Below, piece after piece: positions 55,486 through 64,000 of a DNA stretch of 64,000 nt (the stretch's first letter is position 1; each line of letters opens with the position of its first letter). Below the pieces are notes generated by a model that was given only the letters and a program-made list of their open reading frames with translations, ran no database searches and was not told the origin of the DNA. This DNA comes from Endothia cerciana. Lineage: Eukaryota; Ascomycota; Sordariomycetes; Diaporthales; Cryphonectriaceae. The translations under genes were made by a program, and so were the position numbers. Where the stretch lies: NCBI GenBank assembly GCA_026119935.1, contig JALRMH010000026.1, forward strand, positions 427,193-491,192. The letters are read 5' to 3'.

Positions 55486-57158
55486 GCTCAATTCCTGACT
55501 GTATAGTTGACCTTGGTTGTTAACCACCCGCACCCGTCGAGAAGCCGAGCTTATTAAATCAAACAATCTCGAGGGTTGACTTTCCAAGAGGTAGTTGAGA
55601 GGATATGTGAGGCCAGGACTGATGATAGACGTTTGTAGATGATAATAGAAGATGAAGTCGTTTTTGTATTCGGCTTGCGTGTTTGTAGATCGGAAGGAAA
55701 CCCTGAAGGATGGCGGCACAGATAGTGAAGGCAAGACAGGACTGAGGCAAATAGGTGAGTGAGGTTCGAAGGTTCAAAGCCCGATTGGTAAAGTAGTAGT
55801 AATTAGTGCTAAGACTGGATGTGGGGACAGCGTAGATGCTTAGATAATCAGACTTAGCCAATCACATCTCGATGACCACCGCTACTGAGCTAAATAAGTA
55901 CCTAAGGACCCTGAGATCGACCTCATAAATGAGCCTCAACCACCGCATCTTGTTCAGCGTAATGAGGCGTTCTTATTCCTCCTCGGTATATAGTTAACCC
56001 TGAGAATGGAAGTGTAAAGGTCAGATTACACACCTCAGACGAGTCAGTTTACCGTTTCCGAAGTGTCCAGTGCTGCACATTGAAGAATTGTCTCGAGATC
56101 ACAATAGTACGAGGATGAAGCTATCACGAGATTTGTACGTGTTAGAGATAGCGTATAAGACCCCAACTGCGAGTAAGAGCGAATAAAGGGTGAAGACACT
56201 CCGATATTTTTGTAGGCAGCTGAGCACCCCCTCCAGCAGCATCGAGACGATTCTGTTGCAATCGCTTAAACCACTTCACCTGCTCAAGATTGAGCATGCT
56301 GGCTTCCCAAAGGTGACCTCAGGTTAATAAACTGGATGGTTGGAGATTACAGGTCAAACTTCACCATAATATGTGTGCTAGGGTTATTTTCAGCGAGGGG
56401 ATAACGAAGTCTAAGCTATAGGTCGCATTCGGGCTGTCCTGGTACCGTCTCAACTGCAATCCGCGTTGCCTCAACGGTATAGCGCGCACCAAATAGATAT
56501 GCTGCAGTCGAGTTACACACCGGAGGGTCGCCCGTTCAAACCCTAGCCCGGCAAAAAAAATTCCTGGGAAGTCTCCGTGGAAAAGAGGTCAGGGACAGTA
56601 CGCTCATGTGTGGCGGAAGTTCCCCTGAGCCCTCTAGTACACTGGTCACCAGAAGAATTCGCAAAACCCCCCACGGTAGAACGGGCTTGGGGTTTTCGGC
56701 CTCCAGGAGCACCAACAAAAGGTGCTCTTGGACGGAGCTTTTTGCCATTTTGTAAACTCGTGCACCTCTTACCCGCCTTCGATGGGGTCTCGCACGTACA
56801 TCCCCCTTACCTACCGAATCAGAGACATCTATCCTAATCACCACATAGTTCTTGGCCAGTACGGACAGGAAGACAGTCCTCTTCTAGCTGAGCTGTGTTC
56901 GAGGCCAAGGAAAAAAAGAGGTCGCAGGGCGCTTCGACTTGAAGCTTGTAGAGTGAACGCTTACTGCAAACCCTCCCGCAAGACTATGTCAATCGTAACG
57001 ACACGTCTAGTTCATGCCAGGAGGGCGATGCGGAATCTTGTAGAAAAATGCATAGAAACGCTCCTGTAGTGGAGCGTATATCAACATTAAGTAATTTTAG
57101 CATGCCATACGTCTGGATCAGCCCTCATATGGCAAGCCGGACTAGGTGGGCTTTCTCC
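55486..57158. other. Intergenic, with a tRNA-like relic
   Basis: 1.67 kb between two minus-strand genes, AT-richer than the neighbouring coding DNA. It includes the tRNA-like element described at 56466-56553. No protein gene is supported. Confidence 0.55.
56466..56553 (+). other. Degenerate tRNA-like / SINE-like element
   Basis: The sequence TTGCCTCAACGG resembles a pol III A box and GTTCAAACC, about 60 bp further on, a B box; an A8 tract follows. The acceptor and T stems do not pair properly (GCCCG against CCTAG), so it is not a working tRNA gene. It could be a decayed tRNA or the head of a tRNA-derived SINE. Confidence 0.25.
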
Positions 57159-59429
57159 TTAGCTGGCCAATTTCCATACCACGACACCCGCAGCCGGAAT
57201 ATCGCCTGCCTCGCCAATGACCACCTCAGCGCTCGGGTCCACGTCAGGGGCAGCCACCGACTCAGAACCATAGTTGAACGCCCACAGCAGGTCTCCCCTC
57301 CGCAGCAGTCTCAGCGAGGCACCCAGATCTCCCTCCTTACTTGCCGCCTTCCCAGTCAGGTCGCTCAATCCCGCAGCAGCAGCCACATCACCTAGGTACG
57401 CAACGAGAAAGTCCGCGGGCGGGTTGAAGCCTAGATAGTGCCACTGCTTGCCCTCCTCCCCACTCACGGAGGCGCACGCAGCAGGCTTGCCCAGCCGGTG
57501 TTTCGAGCCCGACGTGACGGTCGCGTTACTGCTAGCGTTGCCGCGGCTGCAGCCCACCCACTCCTCCCAGTACGTGATGCTGTAGCTGGTCCCTGCGTAC
57601 GAGACGCTGCTGTTCGCGTAGTCCGGCGGCGTCTCAATGCGCGTCACCCTCATCGGCAGGCGCTCGCGCAGCGCGCCGGCCGCGGGCTGGATCCCGGGGG
57701 CGTAGGAGAAGTTGGCCGTGAGCGCCGCCGAGCGCGGGCCGAAGACCACGGGCCCTCCTGTGTAGGACGAGAGCGCCGCGTCGAGCGAGTCCGGGATGTT
57801 GGGGATGCTGGGCACGACGACCATCTTGTACCCGGACAGGTCCTGGTCCGGGCCGATCACGTCGACGGAGAGGCCGAGGCGCCGGAGCGCGGAGAAGAAT
57901 GTGTAGACGAGGTCGAGGTTGGTGAGTACGGCGCCTGTGTAGGTCGCGGACGTGACGTCCCAGCTCCCGCTGTAGGGCTCGATTGCCCATGTCCACACCG
58001 AGGCATAGTCGAATAAGAGAGCGACGTCGGCCTGCGGCTCATGCTCCACCGCAGCTGATCCGTTCGGCTGGCCCAGCTCCCCGCGCAGGATCGGCAGGTC
58101 ATTGAAGGCCACATCTTGTGCTTCAAAGAGGCCCTCATCGTCACTACCATCCGAGATGTGTAGCCCTGACAGGGTCTGCTCCTGTGCGTAGGGGACCTGC
58201 CGCCACCGGAAGTAGCTCACCACGTCGCCGCTCGCCGCATACGTCTCAAGCGTCCAGAGGCGCACCATTCCCTCCAGCGGCGACACGCGGTACGTGTTCC
58301 AGTTGAGCATGCCGGGCTCCATCTCCATCACGCCGAACGGGCCCGCCGTCTGCCCGTACGCAGCACCCGCGACGCCGCGGTACAGAGCATGCTGCAGCGC
58401 CTGGAGGTCCGGCAGTCCCGTGCGGAGCGTTTCGGCGAGCTGGTCGTCCGTGAGCCAGGAGAAGTCGCTCGGCCCGGCCAGGGGGTAATTGTCGAAGAAG
58501 GCGATGTCGATACCGACCTCACGCGCGAACTTGTAGTGATCGAAGTCGGTAAAGACGACCATGAAGTTCGTCGTGATGGCCTGGGTGGGTGCGTACTCCC
58601 TCAGGATAGCGGCCTGCTCCTGAGCAAACTCGGTGACCATATCCGAGCTGAAGGTATACCAGTCCAGGGTGTAGAGGTTGTTGGTCGTATAAACCTCGTG
58701 ATAGGGTGGCAGTACGTCGTCGAAGCTGGCGTACTGGTTCGACCAGAAGACGCGGCCCTGCGCCGCGTTCATCGCCTCGACGGTTCCATACTTCTGCTGC
58801 AGCCAGGTCCGGAAGCGAGTGATGGCGCCCTGGTCGTAGCTCCGCACCGTGCTGTGGCAGCCGAACTCGTTATCGAGTTGCCATGCTACCACATTAGAAT
58901 TATTCCCGTAGCGCTCAGCCAGGGCGCGCGTGATCTTCTGGCTCTGCTCGCGGTAGTCGAAGGATGAGAAGCTATAGTATCGCCGGGAACCGAAGACGTA
59001 GGTGGAGTTGGCCACGTCAACAAAGGCGATATCATACTTTTCCGCGAGCCAGTCAGGTGGGCTTGCGGTGGGGGTGCCTATGATGGCTTTGAGCCCGTAT
59101 CGGCCGAACAGCTCAAGAGTGTTGTCCAGCACCGTGAAATTATATACCCCTTCCTCTGGCTCGAGGATGCCCCAGTCAAATTCGTTGATCCGCACATAGG
59201 AAACGTTCAGGTCTCGCATGGCAGCGACATCTGATTCCCACAAGAAGTCGGGCCATTGCGAGGGATAGTAGTCGACTCCAAGATGAAGCCCGCTGGGCAA
59301 GCGATCCTCCGAGGGGACAAGGCTTACGTTCGATCCGCGGGGGACCCTCTGAGGTTGGCGGGGAGAGACTCTCGAGGCGCTGGTTGCCTCGGCCAGGGCG
59401 GCCACAGCGATGGGTAAGGGCCAGAGCAT
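57159..59429 (-). CDS. Secreted GH42 beta-galactosidase
   Basis: A single uninterrupted exon encodes 756 residues. The start is the ATG at 59429, giving a signal peptide of about 19 residues (MLWPLPIAVAALAEATSAS); the longer open frame begins with GTG. The barrel opens with GLHLGVDYYPSQWP and holds the acid/base Glu188 in QLDNEFGCH and the nucleophile Glu369 in FGVMEMEPGMLNWN. The segment VSYFRWRQVPYAQEQ is a GH42 hallmark, and a trimerisation-type domain (VVVPSIPNIPD) plus a beta C-domain follow. The enzyme removes terminal beta-galactosyl groups. GH42 is mainly bacterial, whereas fungal beta-galactosidases are normally GH35 or GH2. The absence of introns and high GC in the coding region add to the impression of acquisition from bacteria, now fitted with a secretion signal and many N-glycosylation sequons. 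Confidence 0.93.
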   Translation of the reverse strand: MLWPLPIAVAALAEATSASRVSPRQPQRVPRGSNVSLVPSEDRLPSGLHLGVDYYPSQWPDFLWESDVAAMRDLNVSYVRINEFDWGILEPEEGVYNFTVLDNTLELFGRYGLKAIIGTPTASPPDWLAEKYDIAFVDVANSTYVFGSRRYYSFSSFDYREQSQKITRALAERYGNNSNVVAWQLDNEFGCHSTVRSYDQGAITRFRTWLQQKYGTVEAMNAAQGRVFWSNQYASFDDVLPPYHEVYTTNNLYTLDWYTFSSDMVTEFAQEQAAILREYAPTQAITTNFMVVFTDFDHYKFAREVGIDIAFFDNYPLAGPSDFSWLTDDQLAETLRTGLPDLQALQHALYRGVAGAAYGQTAGPFGVMEMEPGMLNWNTYRVSPLEGMVRLWTLETYAASGDVVSYFRWRQVPYAQEQTLSGLHISDGSDDEGLFEAQDVAFNDLPILRGELGQPNGSAAVEHEPQADVALLFDYASVWTWAIEPYSGSWDVTSATYTGAVLTNLDLVYTFFSALRRLGLSVDVIGPDQDLSGYKMVVVPSIPNIPDSLDAALSSYTGGPVVFGPRSAALTANFSYAPGIQPAAGALRERLPMRVTRIETPPDYANSSVSYAGTSYSITYWEEWVGCSRGNASSNATVTSGSKHRLGKPAACASVSGEEGKQWHYLGFNPPADFLVAYLGDVAAAAGLSDLTGKAASKEGDLGASLRLLRRGDLLWAFNYGSESVAAPDVDPSAEVVIGEAGDIPAAGVVVWKLAS

Positions 59430-60408
59430 ATCGAACAGATGCCTGGGCTTCGATCGCACGAGGGCTACCTACCCATAAACGGCCGCCTTCCGAAAAAAAG
59501 CGGTGGCCCTTTGGTTAAATACCAGGCGACAGACATGTTCCATCACCGCCATCGTCGATCACCCGGTGCTCTTTGCCCCGAACCTGACGAGTTGTGGTCT
59601 AGTGAGCTTGCTTATAGCCGACAGATGGGGCACAATAGGCCTCGACTCCATCTCGCGTTGTTGCATCGTCCAGTCGGCAGTAGTTTGCTAGAAAGACCCT
59701 CCTCGTCTTCATGGTCATGCCGGTAAATGATTCGGTCCGACCTCTGGTGCTCATACCACCATACAGTATGAGCCCCCCCCCCGCGATGGGCTCCACTGGG
59801 GTCTCCGAACCGTGGGGTTCCGACCGCTTGCTGCTCCGACAGGCTGGGTCTTGACTACTTGAGGCTTGGCCTGGGATTTCGAAGTCTCCACAACGAGAAT
59901 TCTTGTAATCGACCGGACTGCCAACTGACGATGGGAGCGTACCATAGTATCGGGATTGGGAATGGTACAGTGTTAAAGCCCCGCTCCATTGCTTTCTTAT
60001 ATCGGCAGCTTCCTATCGTTCCTTTTAGATGGGAAGAGAGGAGGCGTCAGAGACACTATTAGTCTCCAAGATTCCACTGGGGTTGAGCGTCGCCACTTTG
60101 GTGCTGCACAGGTGGCATGGAAAGATATGGTGTCGAAGAGACACAACTGTGCGGTGTCATGGGAATTCCTGGAGGAGGCCTTCGAGAGAACGTGGACGGC
60201 TCGGCATGTCAACGCTCTCGTCCTAAGCCAGGATGAGGCGAGCACGGGAATTTCCGCGTCATTGCATTGCGATAGTAGCCCCATCCCGGAGAGAAAATAA
60301 GGAATGCAATTTCACTTTTCTTGCTGTGAACGCTTGTAAGTGGACCGGAGTCCTGCCGGAGCTTCTCGTCAGGACCACGAGGCCTTCACCCCCTATGCCT
60401 CCAGCAAA
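59430..60408. other. Divergent region between GH42 and oxysterol-binding-protein genes
   Basis: 980 bp of shared upstream DNA with C10 at 59773-59782. No gene is supported; a 103-codon open frame at 59989-60300 has no motif. Confidence 0.6.
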
Positions 60409-62033
60409 ATGGGCAGCGACTCCGACACCAAGGCGCAGGGACACGTGACCCTGAAAGACTTCCTTGCCTATATCGCAACCATCCGTGGGGATCTTTCTAA
60501 CATCACCGCGCCGCCCTTTGTCCTAGCTACAAAGTCTGTTGTCGAGCTACCGGGCTTCTGGGCGGAGCGGCCGTCATTTTTTGTCGCGCCGGTCTCATCT
60601 GCTGACCCTGCCGAGAGAGCCTTGTTGGTCCTGCGCTGGTTCTTGGTTTCTCTCAAGAACCAGCATTATGGCGGGCGATCCGAGGAAGAGGGCGTGAAGA
60701 AGCCACTGAACGCGTTCCTGGGAGGATGCTTCCTGGCCAAATGGGAGGACGACAACGGTGAGACGATACTGGTTTCGGAGCAGGTCTCCCACCACCCTCC
60801 TGTGACGGCCGTGCCGTGCCTGGAACGAAAGGCATGGTGTCTATGCCGAAGGGTTTACCCGGCAGGAGATCACGTTGAGCTTGGGGACTATCACTATCAA
60901 ACAGATGGGACACGCGCTGTTGACACTCAAAAATCACGATAACGAGACATACCTCATTCCACTGCCAGATGTCAAGGTGAAAGTCATCCTCTCGGGACTA
61001 TCCGGGACGTATCCTGAGCTAGAGGGGACTTATACTATTCCCAGCACATCCGGATACTACTCGGTCATCAAGTTTAGTGGCAAGTCTCTGATGAGTCGCG
61101 GCCAAAAGAACGAGTTCATCGCAAAGACCTACGCACCTGGAAAATCGGAGGAGGAACCACTCTGTACTCTCACGGGCCAGTGGACCGACTCCTTCTCGGT
61201 ATACGAAGGGGCTGAGACGTCAAAAGCCGCAGCCACCGAGACTCTCGTCCTCAACGACCTGCCCACCGTGGCACCCGCGCTCCTGGAGGAGGATCTCGGG
61301 GCTCAGGATCCATGGGAAACCCGGCGTGCCTGGAATGGGGTCCGCGAGGCCCTGATCAACAACGACATGTCAGGAACGGCCAAAGCAAAATCGGTCGTCG
61401 AACAGGGGCAACGAGACATGCGCAAGGGTGAAGAACGGGCAGGCAAGACACGGGAGCCCTTCTTCTTTAAGCCGGAAAAGGCCGATGATGTGGCAGCGGG
61501 GCTGTATAAAAGCATGTCGGAGGACCTGAGACCTGACGATACTGTTGCCGTCTGGAAATTTGACCAGGAACTCTGGGCTCAGGGTGTGAAGAGGCCCCTC
61601 CATGGCGCCTTGACACCGGACAAACCAAAATGGCGGAGGAGGCGGAGGTATTCACAACAACCATCTTGTCATCGGAGGACACACAGGAACAACAGGGGAT
61701 GACGTTGTTCCGCCATCTTCAGCGTCATTTGAAACAGCTCAAGAGCACCTCACCCCGACCACTGCCGCCAATGGCTCCGAGCACCCCTCAAGTTCAACCG
61801 CGAAACCAGCACATCCTACGGTGCCCCACAGGCAGAGCATCGATCCAGCAAGCAGTGAGACACGGACGCCCTCGAGTGCGTCTCCCTCGCCCTCTATGCG
61901 TCGTGGGAAACGGCAGCGTGCCAGAGAGCCCGTTGGCAAAGTCCGAGCATCACTAGTATCGAGCCTCTCGAAGCATGTTAGCACTCCTGCTCGCTGTGGT
62001 GCTGGCTCCAAGGCTGGAATCATGTCCAAGTAG
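60409..62033 (+). CDS. Oxysterol-binding protein (Kes1/Osh4 type) with two apparent frame breaks
   Basis: Three open blocks in three frames form one homologue: 60409-60810, 60812-61633 and 61635-62033. Block 1 has GHVTLKDFLAYIATIRGDLS, NITAPPFVLATKSVVELPGF and the family fingerprint EQVSHHPPVTA. Block 2 continues at once with WNERHGVYAEGFTRQEIT, then IPLPDVKVK and DPWETRRAWNGV. Block 3 gives a Gly- and Ser/Thr-rich tail ending at TAG 62033. One surplus base at 60811 and another at about 61634 break the frame. A 55-nt GT...AG intron (60811-60865) would restore the first break but would delete the conserved WNERHGVYAEGFTRQ. The protein transfers sterols and PI4P between membranes. Either sequencing indels or a recent pseudogene explains the breaks. 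Without the second shift the second block would end at 61702. Confidence 0.85.
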
Positions 62034-62618
62034 TCGTGAAGATGTATCGAGAGGGCTCGCTCGGCCTTTCTTATTCATTTGTATAAAGGGCCACTGAGAA
62101 ATCAAGAGCGTTAAGGTGCCTGCCGTATTACAAGTGCTGAAGGACCGGGTCCAGAGGGGGTTTTGTTCGTTTTTGCTCTCGAATCTATGTACCTCGGCAC
62201 CTGTGGACAATAAGACTCTCTAATGCCTGGACAATGTCTGGACAATGTCTGGACTATTCGTGGATACGGTGGTAGCAATCCAGCAACCATGGTAGGTGGT
62301 CATGTAATCACATCTTCAATGAGCCACCAACATTCTTAATCAAGGTACTTTTATGATATGGATACTCACAGCTGCTGTGCATTTCGAATGTAGCACCTCG
62401 GCCGGGGAAGATGGGCCGGAGTCGGCTGGCCCGTGAAACCTCGGCACAAGGTTGTCTAGTTGTCCCTTTCCAGCCCCGGATTTCTGCCCGGACCCTGACC
62501 CACATTCCATCTGCCCTGCGGTTTACTTCATCACGCTTACCGGGCACGCAGTCCTCAACCTGAGAATCGTCTGTCAAGGACAGCCTCATCCAAGAGAAAG
62601 CATCGCCCTCGCATCGCC
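62034..62618. other. Intergenic, with an 11-bp triple repeat
   Basis: 585 bp between two plus-strand genes. Three imperfect copies of an 11-bp unit (TGTCTGGACAA type) lie at 62224-62256. No gene seen. Confidence 0.65.
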
Positions 62619-63880
62619 ATGGCGGACACCGGCGTTCCGGTGCCCTTCTCGGAACCACCATGGCTCCTCGGCCTGCCCAGCCCCATCTTCAAGCCGACCC
62701 ACGCGCGTTGGCAGCGCACCATCCGGGCCCTCATCAGCGAGCACCTCACGCCCTACGCCATGGAGTGGGACAAGGCCGGGGCCGTGCCGCCGCACGTCTT
62801 CAAGACGTTCGCGCGCGCCAACCTGCTCATCCCCGCGCTGGCGCCTCCGCTCCCCGCGGGCTGGCTCCACAGGGTCGGCATCCGCGAGCTCCCCGGGGGC
62901 CTGAGGGTCGAGGACTTCGACTACCTGCACGGCCTGATCTACTGCGACGAGATGAACCGCTCTGGGCTCGCCGGGCCCGGGGCGAGCATGACGACAGGCA
63001 TGGCCTTTGGCGTGCCGCCGATCATCAAGTTTGGGAGCCCACAGCTGCAGGAGCGCTTCCTGCCCGAGCTCCTCACTGGCGAGAAGCGCAGCTGCATCGC
63101 GATCACAGAGCCGGACGCGGGAAGCGACGTTGCCGGCATCACGACAACCGCGACCAAGAGTGACGACGGAAAGTACTTCGTGGTCAACGGCACGAAGAAA
63201 TGGATTACCAATGGCATCTGGACCGACTACGCGACCATGGCGGTACGGACAGGAGCCGAGGGCTCGGGCCCGAAAGGGCTTTCCTTGCTCATAGTTCCGC
63301 TGAAGGACCATCCGGGTGTGAACATGAGGAGGTTGAAGGTTGGGGGCCAGGTCTCGGCGGGGACGACATACATCGAACTTGACGATGTAAAGGTCCCAGT
63401 GGAAAACCTCGTTGGTCAGGAGGGCATGGTGAGTCCCCGCTTGCTGTTCGAAAGACTACTGGGGGAACTAGGATGGTTGACAGACCACAGGGTATGAAGT
63501 ATATCATGACAAACTTCAACCACGAGAGGCTCACCATCGCCGTCGGCGCCACCCGTCAGGCTCGAGTTGCCCTGTCCTCGGCATTCGAGTACGTGCTTAA
63601 GCGTGAGGCTTTCGGCCGGCCACTCATGGACCAGCCTGTCGTTCGGCACAGGTTAGCGAAGGCAGGGGCTCTGCTGGAGTCGCAGTGGGCGTGGGTCGAG
63701 CAGTTCGCCTATCAGCTCACACAGATGAAGAAAGAGGAGAGTGACGTTGCCTTGGGCGGGCTGACGGGCCTCCTCAAGGCAAACTCGGGCATGGTACTGA
63801 AGGAATGTGCGGATACGGCTATCTTGCTCTTTGGTGGAAATGGTTACACAACAAGCGGGCAGGGAGAGTTGATAGAAAGT
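62619..63880 (+). CDS. Acyl-CoA dehydrogenase (3' end lost in poly-G tract)
   Basis: Exon 1 is 62619-63428 and exon 2 is 63491-63880 and beyond; the intron is 62 nt (GTGAGT...CACAG, phase 0). About 400 residues are visible. Residues 20-130 match the helical N-terminal domain, CIAITEPDAGSDVAGI is the FAD/substrate-binding signature of the middle domain, and NFNHERLTIAVGATRQA begins the C-terminal domain. KREAFGRPLMDQPVVRHRLA and LLFGGNGYT are both standard. The reading frame is intact up to GQGELIES, after which homologues continue for a further 25-35 residues to the stop (typically an IYR-containing segment). Here the sequence becomes poly-G, so the end of the gene is missing from the data. 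The enzyme oxidises acyl-CoA esters in mitochondria or peroxisomes; chain-length preference is unknown. Confidence 0.93.
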
Positions 63881-63973
<93 letters not shown>

Positions 63974-64000
63974 GGGGGGGGGGGGGGGGGGGGGGGGGGG
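63881..64000 (+). other. 120-nt poly-G tract (probable assembly or sequencing artefact)
   Basis: Every base from 63881 to 64000 is G except a single A at 63973. The tract interrupts the acyl-CoA dehydrogenase at a point where a conserved C-terminus is expected. Long pure G is a known failure mode of two-colour sequencing chemistry, where absence of signal is called G. A biological 120-nt G tract inside a conserved exon is very unlikely. Confidence 0.9.

Noticed and set aside
59430..59459. Ten-residue extension of the GH42 protein
   Set aside because: It begins with GTG, and starting at 59429 gives a clean signal peptide.
60811..60865. 55-nt GT...AG intron that would repair the oxysterol-binding-protein frame
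   Set aside because: Removing it would delete the conserved WNERHGVYAEGFTRQ segment, which is perfectly readable in the neighbouring frame. A one-base indel explains the data better.
1..64000. CRISPR array, prophage, plasmid origin or intact transposon
   Set aside because: None seen. The repeats present are simple microsatellites or short tandem repeats without spacers, and no transposase, reverse transcriptase or integrase was recognised.

Overview
The window is nuclear DNA of a filamentous ascomycete (Pezizomycotina, most likely Sordariomycetes). The reasons are short introns (about 50-90 nt, GT...AG, with CTRAY-like branch points), intergenic spaces of 0.1-5 kb, a Zn2Cys6 regulator, GH7 and GH3 cellulases, a short secreted tyrosinase, a HET-C2-type glycolipid transfer protein and a FAR1-domain protein. 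There are no bacterial-style operons, no CRISPR array and no recognisable intact transposon. I built the gene models by hand from open frames, splice signals and protein-family knowledge. No database was searched.

Left part (1-19 kb), housekeeping and regulatory: the 5' end of the cytoplasmic dynein heavy chain (runs off the left edge), a FAR1 DNA-binding-domain protein, a 2EXR/F-box-like protein, gamma-tubulin complex component GCP4, a spartin-like senescence-domain protein, then a 3.2 kb gene-free stretch leading to a 913-residue Zn2Cys6 transcription factor.

Middle part (19-42 kb), accessory and degradative: an intron-containing tRNA-Arg(UCU), a GH7 cellobiohydrolase without a cellulose-binding module, a probable small one-pass membrane protein, a secreted tyrosinase, a 4.9 kb gene-poor island, a secreted M24 peptidase, a short-chain dehydrogenase, a GH3 beta-glucosidase, and a PLP enzyme of the isopenicillin-N-epimerase-like type with an N-terminal acylation motif. 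GH7 and GH3 are complementary: one releases cellobiose and the other splits it.

Right part (42-64 kb), lipid and redox metabolism: a glycolipid transfer protein and a phospholipase D (divergent pair), a secreted class-3 lipase, a medium-chain oxidoreductase, a TauD-type dioxygenase, a conserved protein of unknown function, a secreted intronless GH42 beta-galactosidase (unusual for a fungus), an oxysterol-binding protein whose conserved frame is broken at two places, and an acyl-CoA dehydrogenase cut off by a 120-nt poly-G tract that is almost certainly an assembly or sequencing artefact.

I did not find a convincing new multi-gene system. The observations most worth following are the GH42 gene, the two frame breaks in the oxysterol-binding protein, the poly-G end, the acylation motif on the PLP enzyme and the TGACG pentamer array upstream of GCP4.
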